This document shows, one piece after another, positions 56,603 through 64,000 of a DNA stretch of 64,000 bases. The translations under genes were made by a program, and so were the position numbers. The notes under the pieces are model-generated. The model did not search any database and was not told the origin of the DNA. It worked only from the letters and a program-made list of their open reading frames with translations. Origin of the DNA: Kribbella sindirgiensis (GTDB lineage Bacteria; Actinomycetota; Actinomycetes; Propionibacteriales; Kribbellaceae). The DNA is taken from NCBI RefSeq assembly GCF_004331435.1, contig NZ_SJKA01000008.1, forward strand, positions 278,309-342,308, written 5' to 3'. Within the stretch, counting starts at the first letter, position 1; each line of letters opens with the position of its first letter.

Positions 56603-57805
56603 TCACTGCCCGACGACCGCCTTGGCCGATGCGCTCAACTCCGCGGCCCGCGCCAGCTTCTCCTCGATCACGTCGTGCAGGTGCTCGGTGACCTCGGGTA
56701 CGCCGATCTTGCCGATGATGTCGTTGAAGAAGCCGGACACCACCAGCCGCCGGGCCGCGTCCTCGGGGATGCCGCGGGCCTGCAGGTAGAACAGCTGCTC
56801 GTCGTCGAAGCGGCCGGTCGCGGACGCGTGGCCGGCGCCCTCGATCTCGCCGGTCTCGATCTCCAGGTTCGGCACCGAGTCGGCGCGGGCGCCGTCAGTG
56901 AGCACCAGGTTGCGGTTCAGCTCGAACGTGTTGGTGCCCTCGGCCGCGGCCCGGATCAGCACGTCGCCGATCCACACCGAGCGGGCGTGGTCACCGGCGA
57001 GCGCACCCTTGTAGAGCACGTTGCTCTTGCAGTTGGTGGCCTCGTGGTCGACGAAGAGCCGGTTCTCGTGGTGCTGCCCGCCTTCGGCGAAGTAGACCCC
57101 GAGGAGTTCCGCGTCGCCGCCGGGCCCGGCGTACCGGACGTTGGTGCCGATCCGGACGATCTTGCCACCCAGGGTGACGACCACATGGTGGAGCTTCGCG
57201 TCCCGCCCGACCAGCGCGTCGTGCTGGGCCAGGTGGATCGACTCGTGGTCGGCCTGCTGGATGCTGACCACGCGGAGTTCGGCGCCGTCGCCGACGACGA
57301 CCTCGACGTTGCTGCTCAGCTCCCCCGCGCCGGTGTGATCGATGATCACGATCGCGCGGCTGTGCCGGCCGGCCTCGACGATCAGGTGGCTGAAGCCGCG
57401 GCCGCCGAGGCTTGCCACGTTCACGTGCACCGGCTCGGTCAGCTCGGCCTCGACCGGGATCCGCACCGCGAGCGCCTCGCCGGCGTGCGTCCAGGCGATG
57501 GCGGCGGACCGGTCCTGGGGCTTGCCGACCTTGAGCGAATCCGCGGCGACGGTCTCGAAGACGACACCCTCCGGACCGGACGCGTCGACCTTCGGGGTCT
57601 CGGTGCCGGCCGCGTCCTCGAACAGGGCCTTGAGCTGCTTGACCGGCGTGAAGCGCCACTCCTCCTCGCGTCCGTTCGGCACCGCGAAGTCGGCGACGTC
57701 GTACGACGTCGGCCGCTCGCTGCGCGCCTGGAGCGGAACGGGCGAACCCGGCCCGTGGGAGTGCGCCTTGTTGCCAGTCGCAACAAGGGTTTCAGCGGCG
57801 GACAT
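56603..57805 (-). CDS. sufD: SufD scaffold subunit
   Basis: A 400-residue beta-helix protein: 'REEEWRFTPVKQLKALF' near the start, 'AGRHSRAIVIIDHTGAGELSSNVEV', and the C-terminal 'DEQLFYLQARGIPEDAARRLVVSGFF', shared with SufB. It forms SufBC2D with SufB and SufC. It overlaps sufB by one base. Confidence 0.93.
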   Translation of the reverse strand: MSAAETLVATGNKAHSHGPGSPVPLQARSERPTSYDVADFAVPNGREEEWRFTPVKQLKALFEDAAGTETPKVDASGPEGVVFETVAADSLKVGKPQDRSAAIAWTHAGEALAVRIPVEAELTEPVHVNVASLGGRGFSHLIVEAGRHSRAIVIIDHTGAGELSSNVEVVVGDGAELRVVSIQQADHESIHLAQHDALVGRDAKLHHVVVTLGGKIVRIGTNVRYAGPGGDAELLGVYFAEGGQHHENRLFVDHEATNCKSNVLYKGALAGDHARSVWIGDVLIRAAAEGTNTFELNRNLVLTDGARADSVPNLEIETGEIEGAGHASATGRFDDEQLFYLQARGIPEDAARRLVVSGFFNDIIGKIGVPEVTEHLHDVIEEKLARAAELSASAKAVVGQ

Positions 57806-59217
57806 CAGCCGACGGCCCCTTCCATCTGCAGCTCGATCAAACGGTTCAGTTCCAGCGCGTACTCCATCGGGAGCTCGCGGGCGATCGGCTCGATGAAGCC
57901 GCGGACGATCATCGCCATCGCCTCGTCCTCGGCCATGCCCCGGCTCATCAGGTAGAAGAGCTGGTCGTCGCTGACCTTGGACACGGTTGCCTCGTGACCC
58001 ATCGCCACGTCGTCCTCGCGGACGTCGACGTACGGGTAGGTGTCCGAACGGCTGATGGTGTCGACCAGCAGCGCGTCACAGCGCACCGTGGACTTGCTGT
58101 GGTGCGAGCCCGGCGCCACCTCGACCAGACCGCGGTACGACGTCCGGCCGCCACCGCGGGCCACCGACTTCGAGACGATCGAGCTGGACGTGTACGGCGC
58201 GTTGTGCACCATCTTGGAGCCGGCGTCCTGGTGCTGGCCCTCGCCCGCGAACGCGACCGACAGGGTCTCGCCCTTGGCGTGCTCGCCCATCAGGTACACG
58301 GCCGGGTACTTCATCGTCACCTTGGAGCCGATGTTGCCGTCGATCCACTCCATGGTCGCGCCCTCTTCGCAGGTGGCGCGCTTGGTGACCAGGTTGTAGA
58401 CGTTGTTCGACCAGTTCTGGATCGTCGTGTAGCGGCAGCGGGCGCCCTTCTTCACGATGATCTCGACGACCGCCGAGTGCAGCGAGTCCGACTTGTAGAT
58501 CGGCGCCGTGCAACCCTCGACGTAGTGCACGTAGGCGCCCTCGTCGACGATGATCAGGGTCCGCTCGAACTGGCCCATGTTCTCGGTGTTGATCCGGAAG
58601 TACGCCTGCAGCGGGATGTCCACCTTGACGCCCTTGGGGACGTAGATGAACGAGCCGCCGGACCAGACCGCGGTGTTCAGCGAGGCGAACTTGTTGTCGC
58701 CGACCGGGATGACGGAGCCGAAGTACTCCTTGAAGAGCTCCGGGTGCTCCTTCAGGCCGGTGTCGGTGTCCAGGAAGATGACGCCCTGGGCCTCCAGGTC
58801 CTCACGGATCTGGTGGTAGACGACCTCGGACTCGTACTGCGCGGCGACGCCGGCGACCAGGCGCTGCTTCTCCGCCTCCGGGATGCCGAGCTTGTCGTAG
58901 GTGTTCTTGATGTCCGGCGGCAGGTCCTCCCAGGAGGTGGCCTGCTTCTCGGTCGAGCGGACGAAGTACTTGATGTTGTCGAAGTCGATCCCGGACAGGT
59001 CGGCGCCCCACGACGGCATCGGCTTGCGGTCGAAGAGCTTCAGGCCCTTCAGGCGCAGGTCGAGCATCCACTCCGGCTCGTTCTTCAGCGCGGAGATGCC
59101 CCGCACCACGTCGGTGCTGAGGCCGCGCTGGGCGACCGCACCGGCGGCGTCGGAGTCGGCCCAGCCGTACTGGTAGTTGCCGAGGCCTTCCAGTTCGGGG
59201 TGAGCGGTTTGCGTCAT
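57805..59217 (-). CDS. sufB: SufB scaffold subunit
   Basis: A 470-residue SufB with 'GISALKNEPEWMLDLRLKG' near the start, 'YFRINTENMGQFERTLIIVDEG', 'YVEGCTAPIY', and the C-terminal 'DQLFYLMSRGMAEDEAMAMIV'. No intein interrupts it, unlike some mycobacterial SufB. Start: the ATG at 59217, overlapping the sufR stop (ATGA). Confidence 0.95.
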   Translation of the reverse strand: MTQTAHPELEGLGNYQYGWADSDAAGAVAQRGLSTDVVRGISALKNEPEWMLDLRLKGLKLFDRKPMPSWGADLSGIDFDNIKYFVRSTEKQATSWEDLPPDIKNTYDKLGIPEAEKQRLVAGVAAQYESEVVYHQIREDLEAQGVIFLDTDTGLKEHPELFKEYFGSVIPVGDNKFASLNTAVWSGGSFIYVPKGVKVDIPLQAYFRINTENMGQFERTLIIVDEGAYVHYVEGCTAPIYKSDSLHSAVVEIIVKKGARCRYTTIQNWSNNVYNLVTKRATCEEGATMEWIDGNIGSKVTMKYPAVYLMGEHAKGETLSVAFAGEGQHQDAGSKMVHNAPYTSSSIVSKSVARGGGRTSYRGLVEVAPGSHHSKSTVRCDALLVDTISRSDTYPYVDVREDDVAMGHEATVSKVSDDQLFYLMSRGMAEDEAMAMIVRGFIEPIARELPMEYALELNRLIELQMEGAVG

Positions 59218-59939
59218 CGTGTAGTCCTCGCAGCTTCGCCGTCGGATACAGGGGGAACCGGGTTGGGACCCGGGATATGCGTCGTACACACACCGTCGCC
59301 GTGGGCGATGGTGGCCAAGCGCTGCACGTGCTTGCCGAGGAGTCTCGAGAACACCTCGGTCTCGGCCTCGCACAGCTGGGGGAACTGCTCGGCCACGTGC
59401 GCGACCGGGCAGTGGTGCTGGCAGAGCTGCTCTCCGTGCGCCGCTTTCGCCGTGGAGGCCGCGTAGCCGTCCGCGGTGAGCGCCTGGGCGAGCACCTCCG
59501 CCTTCTGGTTCTCCGGAGCCTGCGCAAGCAGCTCCCGGTACCGCTCCTCCACCTCGGCGACGCGGCGCCGGGCGAACTCCGTGATCGCGTCGTCACCGCC
59601 CGCTTCGGCGATGAACCGCATCGCGGTCGCCGCGAGGTCGTCGTACGCCTGGTGGAAGGCGTGCCGGCCGGAGTCGGTCAGCACGAACACCTTCGCCGGG
59701 CGGCCGCGGCCGCGGGGGCCGTAGACGCGCTCCTCGCGAGACTCCACCAGGCCCTCGTCGAGCAGGTGGTCCAGGTGCCGGCGAACCGCCGCCGGGGTGA
59801 GTTCGAGCCGCTCCGCCAGCACCGCGGCGCTGGACGGCCCGTTCGTCAGGATCGAGCGTGCGACCCGGTCCCGGGTGGACTCGTCCCGCGCGCCGGCAGC
59901 GCCGTGAGGCACGGCTCGGTCGGTCGCAGGAGTTTTCAC
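59214..59939 (-). CDS. sufR: SufR iron-sulfur-sensing repressor
   Basis: A 241-residue regulator. It has an N-terminal winged HTH ('SSAAVLAERLELTPAAVRRHLDHLLDEGL' region), the wing 'GPRGRGRPAKVF', and C-terminal cysteines spaced C-x3-C-x12-C ('LCQHHCPVAHVAEQFPQLC'). This spacing is that of the three cluster ligands of mycobacterial SufR. It heads the suf operon, and with its cluster it would repress it. GTG start at 59939; a SufR-type box covers this start. Confidence 0.92.
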   Translation of the reverse strand: MKTPATDRAVPHGAAGARDESTRDRVARSILTNGPSSAAVLAERLELTPAAVRRHLDHLLDEGLVESREERVYGPRGRGRPAKVFVLTDSGRHAFHQAYDDLAATAMRFIAEAGGDDAITEFARRRVAEVEERYRELLAQAPENQKAEVLAQALTADGYAASTAKAAHGEQLCQHHCPVAHVAEQFPQLCEAETEVFSRLLGKHVQRLATIAHGDGVCTTHIPGPNPVPPVSDGEAARTTR

Positions 59940-59984
59940 AACATCAGTGTCGCGTAATTCCCCGGACCCTTCAAATAAGGGTCC
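59936..59984 (-). promoter_or_regulatory. SufR-like box and a second dyad at the head of the suf operon
   Basis: On the minus strand, ACACT-N5-TGTGA lies at 59950-59936, overlapping the sufR GTG. From memory, this is the motif reported for M. tuberculosis SufR. A second perfect dyad, GGACCCTT-N5-AAGGGTCC, lies at 59964-59984, around the probable promoter. Either or both may be operators. Confidence 0.65.
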
Positions 59985-60067
59985 CCTAACCGGTTCGGGC
60001 GCCCACGCGGGGCTCCGGACCCGACCGTGAGCGAGGTCACTCCGGGCCGTTCTCTATGCTGCCGTTT

Positions 60068-60790
60068 GTGCCAGTCGCGGTGGAGATCGACAACCTCGTC
60101 GTGCGGTACGGCGAGAAGACCGCGGTCGACGGTCTCACCCTCACCGTAGCCGCCGGATCGGTGACGGCTGTGCTCGGCCCGAACGGCGCCGGCAAGACCA
60201 CGACCGTGGAGACCTGTGAGGGCTTCCGGCGCCCGGACTCGGGCAGCGTCCGGGTCCTCGGCCTCGATCCGCTCGCCGATCACGACGAGCTGATGCCGAA
60301 GATCGGAGTGATGCTCCAGGAAGGCGGCGCCTGGTCGGGCGTCCGCGCGGTCGAGATGCTCCGGTACGTCGCCGCGCTGCACACCCACCCGCTCGACGTG
60401 CCCGCCCTGGTGGAGCGCCTCGACCTGGGCAGCTGCGGGCGCACGCCGTACCGGCGGCTCTCGGGTGGGCAGAAGCAGCGGTTGTCGTTCGCGCTGGCGA
60501 TCGTGGGACGGCCGGAGATCGCGTTCCTGGACGAGCCGACCACCGGCCTGGACCCGCACGGCCGCCGCGAGATCTGGCAGCTGATCCGCGATCTGCGCGA
60601 CGACGGTGTGACGGTGGTGCTGACGACGCACGCGATGGACGAGGCGGAGCAGCTGTCCGACCAGGTGCACGTGGTGTCGTCCGGAAAGGTGATCGCCTCC
60701 GGCACCCCCGACTCCCTCACCGAACACCACACCAAGTCCCTCGAGGACGTCTTCCTCGAGCTGACCGCGCCGAAGCGGGAGACGCGATGA
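60068..60790 (+). CDS. ABC-2 type exporter ATPase
   Basis: A 240-residue ABC ATPase with Walker A GPNGAGKTTT, signature LSGGQKQRLS, Walker B 'IAFLDEPTTGLD' and switch 'LTTHAMDEAEQL', like the daunorubicin-type (DrrA) exporters. I chose the GTG at 60068, since a -10-like TATGCT lies at 60055-60060, seven bases ahead, with no SD (leaderless). The alternative is the ATG at 60056. It overlaps the permease by four bases. Confidence 0.88.
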   Translation: MPVAVEIDNLVVRYGEKTAVDGLTLTVAAGSVTAVLGPNGAGKTTTVETCEGFRRPDSGSVRVLGLDPLADHDELMPKIGVMLQEGGAWSGVRAVEMLRYVAALHTHPLDVPALVERLDLGSCGRTPYRRLSGGQKQRLSFALAIVGRPEIAFLDEPTTGLDPHGRREIWQLIRDLRDDGVTVVLTTHAMDEAEQLSDQVHVVSSGKVIASGTPDSLTEHHTKSLEDVFLELTAPKRETR

Positions 60791-61572
60791 GCAGCGCAGC
60801 GACGTACGCCCCGAGCCCGGGCAGCGCGCCCTGGCCGCGGAAGGTGCTCGCGCACACCCGGATGGAGTTCAAGCTGCTCGTCCGCAACGGTGAGCAGTTG
60901 CTGCTCGCCCTGGTGATCCCGCTCGGTCTGCTGCTGCTCCTCGGCGGGACCGGCCTCGGCGAGCGGTTGCCGCTCGGGAGCGGCCGGCCGATCGACGAAG
61001 CGGTCCCCCGCGTGCTCGCGCTCGCGATCCTGTCCTCGTCGTTCACCTCGCTGGCGATCGCGACCGGCTTCGAGCGCCGGTACGGCGTCATCAAGCGCCT
61101 GGGCGCCTCACCGCTGTCCCGTACCGGGCTGCTCGCGGGAAAGATCGGCGCGGTCCTGATCGTCGAGGTCATCCAGCTGATCGTCCTGATCGGCACCGGG
61201 TTCGCGCTCGGCTGGAAGCCGGTCGGCGGATTCGAGGCCGTCTTCGGCGTCGTCCTCACGGTCCTGTGCGGTACGGCGGCGTTCGCGTCGCTGGGTCTGC
61301 TGATGGCCGGCGTACTGCGTGCCGAGGCGACCCTGGCCGCGGCGAACCTGCTGTACCTGCTGCTGCTCGTGGGCGGCGCGATCATGACACCCGTCGACGA
61401 GTACCCGGCCGGCCTGCAGGGCGTCGTCCGGCTGCTGCCGAGTGCCGCGCTCGCCAACGGGATCGCGAACTCGACCGTCGAAGGAGTGATCCCGTGGGCC
61501 GCCGCGCTCTCGCTCGCCCTCTGGGCCGGCGTGCTGGGCTACCTGGTCTCACGAACCTTCAAATGGGACTGA
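60787..61572 (+). CDS. ABC-2 type exporter permease
   Basis: A 261-residue membrane protein with six predicted helices. It resembles DrrB-type permeases ('RMEFKLLVRNGEQLLLALVIPLGLLLLL', 'GFERRYGVIKRLGASPLSR', quoted in parts). It pairs with the ATPase before it. The export substrate is unknown, and its place beside the CtaA gene is common in actinobacteria. Confidence 0.88.
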   Translation: MSSAATYAPSPGSAPWPRKVLAHTRMEFKLLVRNGEQLLLALVIPLGLLLLLGGTGLGERLPLGSGRPIDEAVPRVLALAILSSSFTSLAIATGFERRYGVIKRLGASPLSRTGLLAGKIGAVLIVEVIQLIVLIGTGFALGWKPVGGFEAVFGVVLTVLCGTAAFASLGLLMAGVLRAEATLAAANLLYLLLLVGGAIMTPVDEYPAGLQGVVRLLPSAALANGIANSTVEGVIPWAAALSLALWAGVLGYLVSRTFKWD

Positions 61573-61591
61573 CCTTTAGAGTGTGCCGGTG

Positions 61592-62518
61592 ATGACGACC
61601 GAGACCCCGCCCCAAGAGACTGCGCCAGTCAGCGGATTCTGGCGACTGGTGCCCGAGCCGAGCCTGGACGTCGTCCGGCGCTGGGGCTGGGCATCGATCG
61701 TGGTGAACATCGGCATCGTGGTCACCGGCGGTCTGGTCCGCCTGACCGGCTCCGGGCTCGGCTGCCCGACCTGGCCGTCCTGCACCGACGACTCGTACGT
61801 CCCGCACGCCGCCCTCGGTATCCACGGCGCGATCGAGTTCACCAACCGGATGCTCGGGTTCGTCGTCGCGATCGTCGCGATTCTCACCTGGCTGGTGGTG
61901 ATGCGCTACCGCCCGGTCCGGCGGGACCTGCGCCGGCTGGCGACCGCGGCCGCCCTCGGCGTGCCGCTGCAGGGCGTGATCGGCGGTATCAGCGTGCTCA
62001 CCGGCCTGAACCCGTGGATCGTCTCGGCGCACTTCCTGGTCTCGCCGATCATCATCACGCTGACGGTCTCGATGATGCGCCGGTCGCGCACCAGCCCGTA
62101 CCCGCACACTCCCCCGGTGGTCCGCGCCCTCGCCACCGCCTCGGTGGTGGCCGTCTGGCTGACTGTTGCCCTCGGCACCGTTGTCACCGGCGCCGGCCCG
62201 CACTCGGGCGATCCGGAGACGGGCCGCAACGGCTTCGACCCCGAGCTGGTCAGCCAACTGCACTCCGATGTCGTCTTCGGCCTGCTCGGGATCACGATCG
62301 CCCTGGTGATCGCGACCCGCGTGACCGCGACGTCACGGACGCTGCGCAAGCTCGCCGCCTGGCTGCTCGCCGTCGAACTCCTGCAGGGTGTCGTCGGCTT
62401 CACGCAGTACTTCACCGGCCTGCCGTGGGGTCTCGTCCTCGTCCACATGTTCTTGGCCGGGCTCCTGATCGCCCTCGTCACCGCCGTGTACGGCGAACGC
62501 GGGACGCCCGCCACCTGA
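61592..62518 (+). CDS. ctaA: Heme A synthase (CtaA/COX15 family)
   Basis: A 308-residue membrane protein with eight predicted helices. 'VTGGLVRLTGSGLGCPTWPSC' and 'HGAIEFTNRMLGFVVAI' hold the heme His and the Cys pair near the first loop; 'QLHSDVVFGLL' and 'VHMFLAGLLIALV' hold further heme His residues. It oxidises heme O to heme A for cytochrome oxidase. ATG at 61592, with a -10-like TAGAGT at 61577-61582, so leaderless transcription is likely; an in-frame GTG at 61589 is the alternative. Confidence 0.92.
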   Translation: MTTETPPQETAPVSGFWRLVPEPSLDVVRRWGWASIVVNIGIVVTGGLVRLTGSGLGCPTWPSCTDDSYVPHAALGIHGAIEFTNRMLGFVVAIVAILTWLVVMRYRPVRRDLRRLATAAALGVPLQGVIGGISVLTGLNPWIVSAHFLVSPIIITLTVSMMRRSRTSPYPHTPPVVRALATASVVAVWLTVALGTVVTGAGPHSGDPETGRNGFDPELVSQLHSDVVFGLLGITIALVIATRVTATSRTLRKLAAWLLAVELLQGVVGFTQYFTGLPWGLVLVHMFLAGLLIALVTAVYGERGTPAT

Positions 62519-62607
62519 CGGGGAGTGTCGAATCGGGGCCACCTCGTTCGTCGCAATGGTCAGAGGCAGCTCACGCGGATGCTGTCACGACCAAGGAGAT
62601 GCTGACG

Positions 62608-63426
62608 ATGCCACGCCCCCACGCCAAGGTCCACCGTATGTTCGAGCTCGTCGAGCCGATCGCCACCGTAACCTTCTCCGAGGGACCGACCGAGGCGTTC
62701 CTGGCTATCGGCATGCGTAACTACTGGGACGGATACTTCGCCGGCCGGGCCGCGCCTCTGGGGCCGGCACCGGCCGAGGTCGTGCATGCGGTCTTCTACA
62801 ACTTCGCCGACGGCGAGGTGGCGCGCCACATTCCGTGGGTCTGGGGCAAGACCACCCCGGAGGAGGCGATCGCCGTGCGCGAGCGAGGCAGCGCCGCCGA
62901 GTTGCGCCAGAGGATCGGGGAACTCGCCGACTCCCCCGGTCTGGTGCGACTCGCCGACCTTGCCACCCGTGCAGCCGTCAGCGCGCCGACCGAGGGCCGA
63001 GTGCTCTACGCCGGGCTCCGGGCGCTCGACGTACCCCAGGAGCCGGTGGCCAGGCTCTGGCACGCGGCGACGCTGCTGCGCGAGCACCGCGGGGACGGTC
63101 ACAACGCCGCCCTCGTCGCGAACGGCATCGGCGGTACCGAGGCTCACGTCCTTCTGGCCCTCTCGGCCGGAATGAGGCCCGAGGAGTTCGGCCGGATCCA
63201 CCACCTGCCCAAGGCACAGTTGACCGCCGTCGTCGACGGGCTGCGCGACCGCGGCCTCGTAGACGCGGCCGGCGGGTTCACCGACACCGGCCGGCAGACC
63301 AAGGAGCGGATCGAGGCCCTCACCGACGAGCTGGCAGCACCGGCGTACGACGTACTCAGCCTGTCCGAGCTCGACGAACTGGCCGCCGGCCTCGAGCCGA
63401 TCGCCGCCGCGGCACGGGCCCGCTGA
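62608..63426 (+). CDS. SCO6745-like protein with C-terminal winged helix
   Basis: A 272-residue protein of the actinobacterial SCO6745 group: 'KVHRMFELVEPIATVTFSEGP', 'MRNYWDGYFAGRAAPLGPAPAEVVHAVFYNF' (in parts), and a C-terminal MarR-like winged helix ('HLPKAQLTAVVDGLRDRGLVDAAGGFT'). Function unknown; the group may bind DNA. The SD AAGGAG (62593-62598) is nine bases before the ATG at 62608. Confidence 0.82.
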   Translation: MPRPHAKVHRMFELVEPIATVTFSEGPTEAFLAIGMRNYWDGYFAGRAAPLGPAPAEVVHAVFYNFADGEVARHIPWVWGKTTPEEAIAVRERGSAAELRQRIGELADSPGLVRLADLATRAAVSAPTEGRVLYAGLRALDVPQEPVARLWHAATLLREHRGDGHNAALVANGIGGTEAHVLLALSAGMRPEEFGRIHHLPKAQLTAVVDGLRDRGLVDAAGGFTDTGRQTKERIEALTDELAAPAYDVLSLSELDELAAGLEPIAAAARAR

Positions 63427-63556
63427 CCGTCCCGATCCACGCCAGGCCCGTCCCCGGAAGCACTCGGCCCGGACGCGAGGTGATGCCCAACGACATTCAG
63501 TTGCCATCAGCAATCTTCGGTCAGATCCCCAACCCCACAACGCCTTCCGGCATCCA

Positions 63557-63581
63557 GGCGGGACTTTCTGGCGGGACTTTC
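63557..63581 (+). repeat. Tandem 12-base direct repeat
   Basis: GGCGGGACTTTC occurs at 63557-63568 and 63570-63581, one base apart, just upstream of the SOS promoter. It may be an activator site or chance duplication. Confidence 0.5.
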
Positions 63582-63587
63582 GCGGAT

Positions 63588-63616
63588 TTGTCTGGTTCGA
63601 ACAGATGTTCTATTCT
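63588..63616 (+). promoter_or_regulatory. LexA-regulated promoter (SOS box)
   Basis: TTGTCT (63588-63593), a 17-base spacer and TATTCT (63611-63616) form a good promoter. The sequence TCGAAC-N4-GTTCTA (63597-63612) inside it matches the actinobacterial SOS box (TCGAAC-N4-GTTCGA) at 10 of 12 defined bases. The predicted start is at the ATG at 63623, making the mRNA leaderless. Confidence 0.82.
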
Positions 63617-63622
63617 AAGCGC

Positions 63623-64000
63623 ATGAGTGGGAGCGTGAGCAGTCCGGTCGGCGGCGATCATCCGATCACCGCCGACGCAGCCGCGCCCACCACCGTCCAC
63701 ACCGCCGCGCCTGCGGGGCCTGGTGCTGCGGGGCCTGGTGCTGCGGCGGCGACCGCGTTCGTTTCTGGTGGGGTGGTTGCGCGGTCTGCGTGGAGTGTGT
63801 GGGACGACGCGCCACTCGACGGTGATTACGTGCCGGACGATCTGGTGTATCCGACCGATCCCGAGCTCCCTGGTGGTCCGAGGCTGGTCAGTCAGCAGGA
63901 TCAGTTGGACGCGGAGTTGGACGAGTTGCTGGGTCGGAATCGGTATTCGCGGGTGGATGAGTTGGAGTGGCAGGAGTGGGACGGTGTCGAGCAGGATGCC
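63623..64000 (+). CDS. N-terminal part of a DUF222/HNH-type (13E12-like) protein
   Basis: 126 codons, open at the right edge. The start is an ATG with no SD behind a SOS promoter. The N-terminus is low-complexity Ala/Gly/Pro (a 15-base unit encoding GPGAA is repeated twice), followed by acidic segments. I infer a DUF222/HNH endonuclease from the LexA-type promoter and the N-terminal style; the diagnostic domains lie beyond the window. In M. tuberculosis some 13E12 repeat genes are LexA-controlled. Confidence 0.55.
   Translation, partial: MSGSVSSPVGGDHPITADAAAPTTVHTAAPAGPGAAGPGAAAATAFVSGGVVARSAWSVWDDAPLDGDYVPDDLVYPTDPELPGGPRLVSQQDQLDAELDELLGRNRYSRVDELEWQEWDGVEQDA

Noticed and set aside
1..64000. 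Search for tRNA, rRNA, insertion sequences, prophage genes or att sites
   Set aside because: No clover-leaf candidates, transposase motifs, integrases or flanking direct repeats were recognised by eye.

Overview
The window is a gene-dense (about 70% GC by eye) actinobacterial chromosome segment. Actinobacterial markers include a SufR-headed suf operon, an acVLRF1-type release factor, a DUF1707-FHA protein, an SCO6745-like protein, a DUF222-type gene behind a SOS box, and many one-base or four-base start/stop overlaps with GTG/TTG starts. The mix, including a CUT1 sugar ABC operon with no ATPase of its own, fits Kribbella or a near relative in Propionibacteriales. That placement is an inference; no rRNA or tRNA gene is visible.

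Layout. 1-4.7 kb: the end of a sirohydrochlorin-chelatase-like gene, a DUF559 gene remnant, a CopG/Doc-like pair whose second gene is fused to Clp-N repeats, PPK2, a membrane protein and ZapE. 4.8-12.2 kb: a sugar operon (binding protein, two permeases, VOC protein, aldo/keto reductase, GH1 glycosidase) facing a ROK repressor. The same inverted repeat lies before the first gene and before the repressor gene. 12.3-24.1 kb: mixed housekeeping genes, including a quinone oxidoreductase behind a SoxR-type promoter, YnfA, DUF1707-FHA, LigC, a cis-prenyltransferase, an ABC exporter with a 58-residue overlapping partner, an AHSA1/ArsR operon with twin operators, ABC-F and a YpfJ-type peptidase.

24.2-35.6 kb: a twelve-gene minus-strand Tad/Flp (type IVb pilus) operon running from an SAF/CpaB protein to a 1001-residue membrane protein with an outside LysM domain and an inside BTAD-like domain. 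35.6-51.5 kb: the most unusual part. Two giant homologous proteins (2363 and 2141 residues) alternate with three small paralogous proteins, two with a four-cysteine zinc ribbon and one without. I recognise no family for the giants. Each carries six Ser/Thr/Gly-rich amphipathic stretches spaced about 200-360 residues apart, and they stay related to their C-termini, unlike polymorphic toxins.

51.5-64 kb: acVLRF1, a TetR/cupin pair around a perfect palindrome, a complete suf operon (sufR-B-D-Rieske-C-S-U-T) with a SufR-like box over the sufR start, an ABC-2 exporter, heme A synthase, an SCO6745-like protein and the start of a DUF222-type gene behind a SOS box.
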